A DNA stretch of 64,000 bases. Origin: UBA8516 sp035455245. Lineage in GTDB: Archaea; Thermoproteota; Nitrososphaeria; Nitrososphaerales; Nitrosopumilaceae. Location: NCBI GenBank assembly GCA_035455245.1, contig DATIFN010000016.1:62001-126000 (forward strand), written 5' to 3'. The notes below the pieces were generated by a model. That model saw nothing but the letters and a program-made list of their open reading frames with translations. It did no database searches and was not told where the DNA came from. Shown one piece after another: positions 1-6,662 of this stretch. Made by a program: the position numbers and the translations under genes. Positions within the stretch are counted from its first letter, which is position 1, and every line of letters starts with the position of its first letter.

Positions 1-1
1 G

Positions 2-196
2 GTAGATTACGCATTTAAGAATAATGCACTTCCACAACTCGATCTAGGTGTAGATGATGAGGGATACATTTACGTAAAGCCTCCAATTTTGGAAATCGAT
101 AAGAACGGCCAAATTGGGTATGGAAGGAAATTACCATCAGATTTAATTGAAAAGTATAGAGAAATAGGCAAATCTGGTCTTACAGCACTTCAATGA
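2..196 (+). CDS. C-terminal end of an unidentified protein (5' truncated)
   Basis: An open frame runs from the window edge to a TGA at 194-196, giving 64 residues with normal codon use and a charged, soluble composition (ends KSGLTALQ). The start lies upstream of the window. No family is recognised. It is followed by about 125 bases holding two short repeats before the next gene. Confidence 0.55.
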   Translation, partial: VDYAFKNNALPQLDLGVDDEGYIYVKPPILEIDKNGQIGYGRKLPSDLIEKYREIGKSGLTALQ

Positions 197-218
197 AATG
201 AAAATTGTTACAGCACAA

Positions 219-244
219 AACTGGGTCCAAAATAATCCCAAGAT
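219..244 (+). repeat. Intergenic repeat B, copy 1
   Basis: A 26-base stretch beginning AACTGGG and ending CCCAAGAT recurs at 2745-2770 with 24 of 26 identical positions in the same orientation. Both copies are intergenic and bracket the three-gene block at 0.3-2.7 kb. Function unknown. Confidence 0.6.
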
Positions 245-277
245 GATAACTGAATCGCATCTGACCCGCACCAACAA

Positions 278-296
278 TTTATCAGCAATCTCTAAA
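278..296 (+). repeat. Intergenic repeat A, copy 1
   Basis: A 19-base sequence (TTTATCAGCAATCTCTAAA) that recurs at 1749-1767 and 2351-2369 with one difference each, always on the same strand. This copy ends 25 bases before the TTG start of the pentapeptide gene. It could be a shared operator, or a remnant of local duplication. Confidence 0.6.
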
Positions 297-321
297 AGAA
301 ATAACTAACAATGATCGAATA

Positions 322-1728
322 TTGAAAGCCATTTTTCTTTTCTCTCTACTGTCACTTGTTTTAATAACAATTCCAACTTTTGCTGAAGAATTAGCCGCCA
401 CTGGAGACTGCAATGCTAAACCACAAAGAGGAGTTAACTGGTATAACTGTGATAAATCTAACCTGGATTTGAGATCTAAGGATTTAAGTGAGTCTCATTT
501 TGAAAATACTAATTTTTCACAAACTGATCTAAGTGGGGCTATCCTAAAGGATTCAGATTTTATCGGTACAAACTTTGAAGGTGCGAATCTAACTAATGCG
601 GATCTTTCCCATACGACTTTGATAAATGTTAATTTTAAAAAAGCAAATCTTGAAGGATTGATTTTAGATGATGCGCAATTGTTTAACCTTGACTTTTCTA
701 TTATTAAATTGCCAATTGAAGTACTAATGAAATTAAACAGTTTTCCAGGAGCAAAGCTTCAGGGGATGAACTTTCAAGGATGGGATTTGTCAGGAAAAAC
801 AATCATGGAGGCAGATCTTCGTAACTCAAATCTGAGTAATGGAACTTTTGTGGAGACCTTCTTCAATAATGCAAATCTTCAGAATGCCAATCTTTCTTCT
901 TCAAATCTCAAACATTCCTACTTTAGGGGAGCAAACCTTCAAGGAGCAAATCTGACTTTGGCGAATCTTCAGCAAGCAGATATGGAAAATACGAATCTGG
1001 AAAATGCCTTACTTTCTTTTACCAACTTGGAAGAGTCAAATCTGATGGGAGCAAATCTAAAAAATGCCAATCTTTACCAAGCCAATCTATCTGGTGCTAA
1101 TCTTCAGCACGCTGTTTTGACTGGTACCAACCTCAAATTTTCCGACCTGAGCAATTCAAACTTGAGGGGAACAAAGCTCAAAGAGGCTGATCTAACAGGG
1201 ACAATTCTAAAAGAAATCAACTATCCTCCCAAACTCCAGCTTTCCTTGGGAATGCCAATTTCTGAAATTAATTGCAAGCAAGGGTTTAGATTCGTAGAAA
1301 AAGCTTCAGATGGCTCACCTTCTTGCATAAACCCGTTTAGTGTAAAACGGTTAGTTGAGTTTGGCTGGGCAGATTCGACCACGCCAATACCTAATATCAA
1401 GAATTACGATTTTATTCTAGATTCAGGAAAATTATTTCAATTGACCTATTTTTTGGATGATGCAAAATTAATCAAAATTAGAAAAGACACATCTTCTAAT
1501 TCACTTATTTTGAGTCTGGATGAATCAAAAGGAGGCATGCTTGGAATTGTCATTCCAAGAGAAATAATAGATGCCACAATGGGAGTCCAAGACGATAGGT
1601 TCTTTGTTTTAATTGATGGTCAGGAAGTGATCTATAATGAAACCGTAAACAAAATGGAAAGAACCTTGACAATTGACTTCCCAGCAGGAACAAAAAAGAT
1701 TGAAATTATTGGGACTAATTTGATATAG
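322..1728 (+). CDS. Secreted pentapeptide-repeat protein
   Basis: 468 residues. A signal peptide occupies residues 1-22 (KAIFLFSLLSLVLITIPTFA). Roughly residues 45-310 are pentapeptide repeats of the A(N/D)Lxx type (ANLTNADLSH, ANLQGANLTL), which fold as a right-handed quadrilateral beta-helix. The last 130 residues form a separate, probably beta-sandwich domain with no repeats. The start is TTG, which places the signal peptide exactly at the N-terminus. The protein should be extracytoplasmic. The role is unknown: pentapeptide proteins are structural or binding scaffolds and no catalytic motif is visible. It lies in a patch with short intergenic repeats. Confidence 0.85.
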   Translation: MKAIFLFSLLSLVLITIPTFAEELAATGDCNAKPQRGVNWYNCDKSNLDLRSKDLSESHFENTNFSQTDLSGAILKDSDFIGTNFEGANLTNADLSHTTLINVNFKKANLEGLILDDAQLFNLDFSIIKLPIEVLMKLNSFPGAKLQGMNFQGWDLSGKTIMEADLRNSNLSNGTFVETFFNNANLQNANLSSSNLKHSYFRGANLQGANLTLANLQQADMENTNLENALLSFTNLEESNLMGANLKNANLYQANLSGANLQHAVLTGTNLKFSDLSNSNLRGTKLKEADLTGTILKEINYPPKLQLSLGMPISEINCKQGFRFVEKASDGSPSCINPFSVKRLVEFGWADSTTPIPNIKNYDFILDSGKLFQLTYFLDDAKLIKIRKDTSSNSLILSLDESKGGMLGIVIPREIIDATMGVQDDRFFVLIDGQEVIYNETVNKMERTLTIDFPAGTKKIEIIGTNLI

Positions 1729-1748
1729 GAAAATCCTCTTTGAAACAA

Positions 1749-1767
1749 TTTATCAACAATCTCTAAA
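1749..1767 (+). repeat. Intergenic repeat A, copy 2
   Basis: Second copy of the 19-base repeat (TTTATCAACAATCTCTAAA), between the pentapeptide gene stop and the Rpo7-like gene, ending 35 bases before the latter's TTG start. Confidence 0.6.
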
Positions 1768-1802
1768 GATTCATAAATTTTAAAACCAATATCTTCTGTG
1801 TA

Positions 1803-2342
1803 TTGTTTTATATTTCTACTATAATGGGAAGTATCAAAATCCCAAAAAATTTGTCAAAAGAATCTCGGAATGACATAGTGATTTCTGCTCTTAAAAAAGA
1901 ATATGAGAGTAGAATAAATGAAAATCTGGGCATTCTTATAATGATAATTGATGCCAAGGTAGAACTAACAGGAACAACGATTTCAGATAATGGAGAATTA
2001 TTCCAGACGGTACAATTTGACGCATTAACATTCTATCCTAAATTGCTTGAGATAGTGCGTGGAGAAATAGTGGAGATAACAGATTTTGGTGCATTTGTTA
2101 GGATTGGTCCAATTGATGCCTTGCTACACTTGTCACAGATTCTTGATGAGTATCTAAAAACACACGTAAGAGATGGGATTATTTATGCAACTCCAAGTGG
2201 AAAATCTCTAAAAAGAGGTGATATGATCCGTTCACGAATTACTTCTGTATCTTCACTTGACAGCGATGGATCAATAACTCACAAAATAGGACTTACATGC
2301 AGACAACCATTTTTGGGTGCAGATGAATGGTTTGTGAAATAA
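1803..2342 (+). CDS. rpo7: RNA polymerase subunit Rpo7 (RpoE')-like protein
   Basis: 179 residues, the usual Rpo7 size. Residues 1-80 match the N-terminal tip domain pattern (IPKNLSKESRNDI, then KKEYESRINENLGILIMI). Residues 85-170 are an S1-type OB fold with the Rpo7 signature DFGAFVRIGPIDALLHLSQI. The TTG at 1803 keeps the conserved hydrophobic start (MFYISTI); an ATG at 1824 is the alternative. Rpo7 pairs with Rpo4 to form the polymerase stalk, which binds nascent RNA and helps open the promoter. No rpo4, spt4 or ribosomal neighbour is present here. It may therefore be a relocated single copy or a second paralogue; the window cannot decide. Confidence 0.8.
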   Translation: MFYISTIMGSIKIPKNLSKESRNDIVISALKKEYESRINENLGILIMIIDAKVELTGTTISDNGELFQTVQFDALTFYPKLLEIVRGEIVEITDFGAFVRIGPIDALLHLSQILDEYLKTHVRDGIIYATPSGKSLKRGDMIRSRITSVSSLDSDGSITHKIGLTCRQPFLGADEWFVK

Positions 2343-2350
2343 AGATATGA

Positions 2351-2369
2351 TTTGTCAGCAATCTCTAAA
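2351..2369 (+). repeat. Intergenic repeat A, copy 3
   Basis: Third copy of the 19-base repeat (TTTGTCAGCAATCTCTAAA). It begins 8 bases after the Rpo7-like stop codon and ends 22 bases before the ATG of the small membrane protein. Confidence 0.6.
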
Positions 2370-2390
2370 TCCATTTTGAAGGCAGTAATT

Positions 2391-2675
2391 ATGATGAGGA
2401 TTTTTCTTGTAACTGGGATAATATGTTTGGCAGTAGCTGGAATATTCTTTGTCTCAAGTACGATACATTATTTGTTATATCTTGAGGATCTTGCAAGTTA
2501 TGAAGATGAGCAGGCTAATTGTCCATCTTCCCCACCGTGTTTTGGTGGTAGAGTGCATTTTTTCTATGAATACAAATGGACGACGATTGAACATGTCATA
2601 ATTGGATCCATTCTAGTTCCAATTGGAGTGGTTTTACTAATAAAAGAAAAGAAGAAGATTATTGCTAAGAATTAA
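2391..2675 (+). CDS. Small membrane protein with two predicted helices
   Basis: 94 residues from the ATG at 2391. An upstream in-frame TTG would translate the intergenic repeat and is rejected. One hydrophobic helix lies near the N-terminus (residues 3-25), a second at residues 65-85 (IGSILVPIGVVLLI), and the tail is lysine-rich. Between them lies an extracytoplasmic loop with two cysteines (CPSSPPC) that could form a disulfide. No family is recognised. The preceding gene is Rpo7-like, but the repeat between them argues against a tight operon. Confidence 0.6.
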   Translation: MMRIFLVTGIICLAVAGIFFVSSTIHYLLYLEDLASYEDEQANCPSSPPCFGGRVHFFYEYKWTTIEHVIIGSILVPIGVVLLIKEKKKIIAKN

Positions 2676-2744
2676 GTAAATTTTGTCGTAAATTATACAG
2701 GATTGTGAACTAACAAAGACGAATTTTTTTATAAATTACACACG

Positions 2745-2770
2745 AACTGGGCCCAAAATAAGCCCAAGAT
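2745..2770 (+). repeat. Intergenic repeat B, copy 2
   Basis: 26 bases matching 219-244 at 24 positions. It lies in a 200-base non-coding stretch after the small membrane protein. A short minus-strand reading frame crosses it but has no independent support. Confidence 0.6.
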
Positions 2771-2883
2771 AGTATATGGTTCCCTTTGAGCCTGTTCCCA
2801 GTATACGAATAAATCTGATACAAAATAAAGCCATCAGTATAACCGGTTCCTTCCAGACTCAGTAAGGGAGGTGAAAAATCAGA

Positions 2884-3120
2884 ATGATAAAAATCAATCC
2901 AGCTTTTGTAATCAAATCTATTGCTTCGCTGCAAGTATTGATTGATAAGGCGACGCAATTGCCAGTACCTGAAGAGATCTCAACTCGAATCACTAGTCCA
3001 GAAGAAAATAAAACGGAATACCACATAGTGGTCCTAAATGCTGCCTTCAAAACCAAATCTGATGCCGAAAAATTTTTGGAGTTTGACGAAAGGCTTGATA
3101 ATGTATTTGGTATGAGGTAA
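2884..3120 (+). CDS. Hypothetical small soluble protein
   Basis: 78 residues. A strong Shine-Dalgarno sequence (GGGAGGTGA at 2866-2874) sits nine bases before the ATG and supports the gene. This is noteworthy in a window where most starts look leaderless. The protein is charged with no membrane segment; the C-terminal half (FKTKSDAEKFLEFDERLDNVF) is probably helical. No family is recognised. Confidence 0.55.
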   Translation: MIKINPAFVIKSIASLQVLIDKATQLPVPEEISTRITSPEENKTEYHIVVLNAAFKTKSDAEKFLEFDERLDNVFGMR

Positions 3121-3217
3121 CGGTGGATTTTACTACTAGCGAATAGTTTGATTAATTAATGAATAATTTAGATATAAAACGTATCGTTAAAGTAGTTATT
3201 TTATAATCACATAATTA

Positions 3218-4210
3218 TTGAGAGCTGTTGTTATCAGAAAACATGGTGGTATAGAAGTTTTATCATATGAGAACATTGAAGATCCTAAACCAAAAAAAGA
3301 TCATGTGATTGTAAAGGTAAACTATTGTGCAGTTAATCACTTGGATGTTTGGGTCAGAAATGGTCTTCCCGGAAGAAAGATTTTGTTTCCACACATTTTA
3401 GGTTGTGATGTTTGTGGTACTTTGACTAGTAGTTTTAAAAATTTCAAGCAAGGAGAGAAAGTGATAATTTATCCTGCGATAAAAAGTAAAACACCGAGGG
3501 TTTCATTTACAATCATTGGAGGTTTTGGAGATTACAATGGAGGCTATGCAGAATACATTCAAGTTCCTCAAGATAATATAATTAAAAAACCAGATTGGTT
3601 TTCTGATGCAGAAGCATCAGCACTTAATGTATCATATCTTATTGCTTGGAATATGTTAGAAAAATCAGATTGTAAAAAAGGTAATACAATTCTAATTTGG
3701 GGAGCAAATAGTGGCGTAGGATCTGCAGCAATACTGTTAGCTAAAGCAAAAGGGATCAAGGTAATTACTGTAGTTTCAGATTCAAAAAAAGCAATATTGG
3801 CAAAGAAACTAGGTGCTGATTTTATCATAAACAGGCACAAATCAGATATCGTTACCGAAGTACTCAGGCATACCAAGGATGAAGGTGTAGATGCAGTAAT
3901 TGACCATGTAGGAGCAAAGACATGGCCTGCCAGTATTGAGGCCCTAAAAGTAGGTGGCAGATTACTTGCATGCGGTACTACGACTGGGGCCGAAGCGACA
4001 ATAAACATACGTGAACTTTACAGTAAAGAAGCACAAATCATTGGAGCATACCTTGGCTCAAAATCACAGCTTGTTTCTCTCCACAGGTTTATGAAACAAC
4101 GAAAGATCAAACCAATAATTGATAGTGTGTTTAATCTTAAGGACGCAAAAAATGCACATAAGAGAATGGAATCAAATAATCAATTCGGTAAGATTATTCT
4201 TAAAATTTAG
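3218..4210 (+). CDS. Medium-chain dehydrogenase/reductase, quinone-oxidoreductase type
   Basis: 330 residues. The N-terminal GroES-like domain (residues 1-125) carries the family pattern VNYCAVNHLDVWVRNGLPG. The nucleotide-binding Rossmann domain (about 130-270) has GANSGVGSAAILLAKAKG. Zinc-site cysteines of classical alcohol dehydrogenases are not all present, so a zinc-free NAD(P)H quinone or enoyl reductase is the likeliest reading. The start is TTG, preceded by an AT-rich promoter-like stretch. The substrate cannot be told. It is transcribed alone. Confidence 0.8.
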   Translation: MRAVVIRKHGGIEVLSYENIEDPKPKKDHVIVKVNYCAVNHLDVWVRNGLPGRKILFPHILGCDVCGTLTSSFKNFKQGEKVIIYPAIKSKTPRVSFTIIGGFGDYNGGYAEYIQVPQDNIIKKPDWFSDAEASALNVSYLIAWNMLEKSDCKKGNTILIWGANSGVGSAAILLAKAKGIKVITVVSDSKKAILAKKLGADFIINRHKSDIVTEVLRHTKDEGVDAVIDHVGAKTWPASIEALKVGGRLLACGTTTGAEATINIRELYSKEAQIIGAYLGSKSQLVSLHRFMKQRKIKPIIDSVFNLKDAKNAHKRMESNNQFGKIILKI

Positions 4211-4443
4211 TTGACAAAATGTCTGCAGTCACAATTTAAAATAAGACAGGTTTCCTGAGACCTAATATGTTCATCCATAGAGTGTTTGCATTTAATATTT
4301 TTACATATACGACGTCGTATTTCTTTTTGCACTATTGTTTGAGCTATTTTATTTGCATTTTCTTTTGAATAACTTTTTTTGTCGATATAGTAATGTACAA
4401 TTCTGTTGTAGAGTGCATTTGGATCAAATTTTTGGCCTAACAT
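4207..4443 (-). CDS. Small Cys/His-rich protein, probable zinc binder
   Basis: 78 residues from the ATG at 4443. The N-terminal half is helical and basic. The C-terminal half has a compact Cys/His set: C-x4-C-x-H, then EH, then C-x4-C-x-C-x-H. This suggests a zinc-binding knuckle. Its stop overlaps the end of the convergent dehydrogenase gene by four bases. Function unknown. Confidence 0.6.
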   Translation of the reverse strand: MLGQKFDPNALYNRIVHYYIDKKSYSKENANKIAQTIVQKEIRRRICKNIKCKHSMDEHIRSQETCLILNCDCRHFVN

Positions 4444-4466
4444 AAAAATCACAAAAAAGAGTGAAT

Positions 4467-5069
4467 CTATGTTGCCGGCATAGATTCAGATTCCAGCTCG
4501 AAAACAGTTTTCTTTGGATGTGTATAGTCTTCGTGGAGTACCATTCCGCTAAACAATCCCATTATTGATCCATAAAGGATGTGCAACATTAGTGCGCCCC
4601 ACATGATCAGATTGATATTTTCTTTCAGTACTGTAGCTGCCATTCTTTCTTGAGCGGTTACTACGGATTGGCTGCCATCAATTATTGTAGAGTCAATTGT
4701 TGGCATCATAAGAAACAATGTTATTGGCATGAAAAATATCACGTATACCTCAAGACCCGTGACACTGCCAGCGAAGATTCCTTTCCATATACTTGTCAGA
4801 TTAAGTACTCTGTGTAGTGTAGAACAAACGCAAAACACCGAACCAATTGTTGCAGCAGTGAGCATGTGAGCCATAAAACCAAACACAATTGCAGGCATGC
4901 CATGTAATCCAACTGAGATACCTAGCATCTGGTAGAATGTCCCTGGTGCAACATTTAGCTGCGAGTCTATTCCAAACAACGACACAAAAAGAGCAAATCC
5001 TCCAACAAGCCCTGCTACGGTTCCAACCTTTGCTTTTCCGTAAATCTCTTGGCGAGAGATTGGCTTCAT
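4467..5069 (-). CDS. Polytopic membrane protein of unknown function
   Basis: 200 residues with about five hydrophobic segments (approximately residues 14-34, 45-80, 90-120, 150-175). Histidines and methionines lie in or near the helices (GISVGLHGMPAIVFGFMAH; IMWGALMLHILYGSIMG), which could bind metal or heme. The tail is cytoplasmic and acidic. It reads in the same direction as the fluoride operon upstream, but a gap of 119 bases with its own AT-rich promoter-like region suggests separate transcription. No named family is recognised. Confidence 0.6.
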   Translation of the reverse strand: MKPISRQEIYGKAKVGTVAGLVGGFALFVSLFGIDSQLNVAPGTFYQMLGISVGLHGMPAIVFGFMAHMLTAATIGSVFCVCSTLHRVLNLTSIWKGIFAGSVTGLEVYVIFFMPITLFLMMPTIDSTIIDGSQSVVTAQERMAATVLKENINLIMWGALMLHILYGSIMGLFSGMVLHEDYTHPKKTVFELESESMPAT

Positions 5070-5188
5070 ATAATATAATAGACTTCAAAATATTTTAATC
5101 TAGTGGCTATTTTTGCCAACTAGTTATTGAAATATTTTAATTAAATAACATATTTATAATTTTTATGATATATTTATGAAATTTTTTG

Positions 5189-5767
5189 TCATGATAGAGG
5201 AGGAACTAACCAGTGTAAAATTTCTGGTGCAGGAACCCCAAGACCGTAAATTATCAATGGTATGGCAGTACTTGTGAGAAGTATTCCTGCGATTAACCGA
5301 GTTGTCCTTAACGGAATTTTTGTTATTATTCTAAACCAGAGAAGAGCAATAATCAGTCCTATGGCAATAAAAAATCCTATCAAGGCACTAATTATTTCAA
5401 TCAAACTAAAAGTTGCAAGGGCAACAGAGTTTTCTATAGCTTCAAGAAGTACTATGTAAAAATAAGTCATCTTGTACTTTGTAATATCAACTTTAGTCTC
5501 GTTTTCAAAAAACTCTTTGAACATTATTGCACTAAAGAACAGCAATCCTAAACCTAAAGCAATCTCAAGTAGATTGGTGGGAACAAATCCTGCCACTCTT
5601 AGAAAAAGAAAATAAAGAGTTACTCCAACTGCAAACCCAAAAATTGTAATCTTTACTGTGTCTCGTAATCCAATTCTACTTGCGGTGCTTAGTCCTACGA
5701 GTGCTTGTTCTCCACCTTCAACAAAGATGTACTTGAATGAAGTGAAAAAGACGATTAATTCAAACAT
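5189..5767 (-). CDS. Membrane protein with FTR1-like repeats
   Basis: 192 residues and about six hydrophobic helices. Two helices carry acidic motifs arranged like those of FTR1-type iron permeases: FVEGGEQALVGL near residue 15 and LLEAIENSVALATF near residue 107. The canonical REGLE sequence is not kept, so the assignment is tentative. The gene follows the DUF190 protein by 47 bases on the same strand and may belong to the fluoride-controlled transcript. The transported ion is not evident. Confidence 0.5.
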   Translation of the reverse strand: MFELIVFFTSFKYIFVEGGEQALVGLSTASRIGLRDTVKITIFGFAVGVTLYFLFLRVAGFVPTNLLEIALGLGLLFFSAIMFKEFFENETKVDITKYKMTYFYIVLLEAIENSVALATFSLIEIISALIGFFIAIGLIIALLWFRIITKIPLRTTRLIAGILLTSTAIPLIIYGLGVPAPEILHWLVPPLS

Positions 5768-5814
5768 GGTTTGATCTCAAATTTATATGTAAATTCGATA
5801 GAAGCTCAATCTAG

Positions 5815-6129
5815 TTATAATACTCCAACTTCATGTAATGTAACTAGACCGTTGTCACCAATTATTTTTTTGATCTCAGGCAGTATTAGCTCTAATTTTT
5901 CTAATTCGTCAATTACCTCAATTAGCAATGGCATGTTAAAAGACATGCCTTCAATTTGAAAATTGGACTTGCCACGTTTCCCATACCCTGCAACACCTGT
6001 CCATACAGTAGCTCCTGATATTTTCCCTTTTTTTAGAACATCTAATATTACATTATGGATTCGTTTTCCGTTTACATTGTCATTTTTCTTTATTCGAATG
6101 ACAAGTGACCACATCTTCGTAGTCCGCAT
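5815..6129 (-). CDS. DUF190 family protein, partner of the fluoride channel
   Basis: 104 residues. It shows the DUF190 pattern: GATVWTGVAGYGKRG, then LPL-type strand (MPLLIEVIDELEKLE) and C-terminal GLVTLHEV. Members are small ferredoxin-fold, PII-like cytosolic proteins found repeatedly beside crcB. The ATG at 6129 directly abuts the crcB stop codon, so the two are co-transcribed and probably translationally coupled. A regulatory or trafficking role with CrcB is inferred from the linkage only. Confidence 0.85.
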   Translation of the reverse strand: MRTTKMWSLVIRIKKNDNVNGKRIHNVILDVLKKGKISGATVWTGVAGYGKRGKSNFQIEGMSFNMPLLIEVIDELEKLELILPEIKKIIGDNGLVTLHEVGVL

Positions 6130-6519
6130 TTAGTGAAGTCCTCCACCTACTACAGCAGTCATTAAGGTTTTACCTCCAAATATTGCCCCAATTGATAATC
6201 CAACGTTTGCAAGTATGTTAATTGCTACAAGACTAAATTGTCTATTTTCAAACATGTTGGTGGTTTCTAATGCAAATGAAGACATGGTGGTAAGCGAACC
6301 ACAAAATCCTATTGCAACCAACAAAGCATACCTGCTATCAAGGTTCCATTGTTGTGACATTACCACAAATAATCCTAGGATGAAACTTCCAATTATGTTT
6401 ACAATAAGGACGTTAACCTGAAGCAGACCAAAAAGTAGTGGTGATTCGGTTATCCTAAAACGTAAAAAAGTTCCAACTAATCCACCTACAGCCAAAAGTA
6501 TTAGTTCTATTCCTTTCAT
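6130..6519 (-). CDS. crcB: Fluoride channel CrcB/Fluc
   Basis: 129 residues with four transmembrane helices, the normal Fluc size. Family motifs are visible: GGLVGTFLRF near the N-terminus, VNIIGSFILG in helix 2, and GFCGSLTTMSSFALE in helix 3 (the conserved GxxGxxTTFS-type region around the central sodium site). Fluc channels are antiparallel dimers that export fluoride passively. It is the first gene after the fluoride riboswitch at 6549-6611, which independently supports the function. Confidence 0.93.
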   Translation of the reverse strand: MKGIELILLAVGGLVGTFLRFRITESPLLFGLLQVNVLIVNIIGSFILGLFVVMSQQWNLDSRYALLVAIGFCGSLTTMSSFALETTNMFENRQFSLVAINILANVGLSIGAIFGGKTLMTAVVGGGLH

Positions 6520-6548
6520 TTTGTTGTCTACCTATCTCCAATTTTTGT

Positions 6549-6611
6549 GGTAGACATTATCAGCATCATACAATGCGGTTCTGGTTTTACACCATGGCTA
6601 ATGTCATAGCC
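6549..6611 (-). promoter_or_regulatory. Fluoride riboswitch (crcB motif)
   Basis: Read on the minus strand, the 63-base element starts GGCTATGACATTAGCC, continues with an AACCGC segment and a short hairpin (GCAT...ATGC), and ends GCTGATAATGTCTACC. This matches the crcB-motif aptamer layout: 5' GGnnAUGA, the GCC strand, an A-rich joining loop, the YGC-hairpin-GCUGAU block and a 3' CUACC. GACATTA pairs with TAATGTC to make the first helix. It ends about 30 bases before the crcB ATG, the expected place for control of that operon. Confidence 0.82.
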
Positions 6612-6662
6612 TAGTTTACTAACACATCTACATTTTTTATATCTTGTGATAACTAGTTCGAA

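Noticed and set aside
2710..2958. 82-residue minus-strand frame across repeat B
   Set aside because: It overlaps the SD-supported gene at 2884 and repeat B; residues look non-protein-like apart from one short stretch.
4467..5069. CbtA as the name for the polytopic protein
   Set aside because: Helix count and conserved residues do not match the CbtA family, and it is 50 kb from cbtB.
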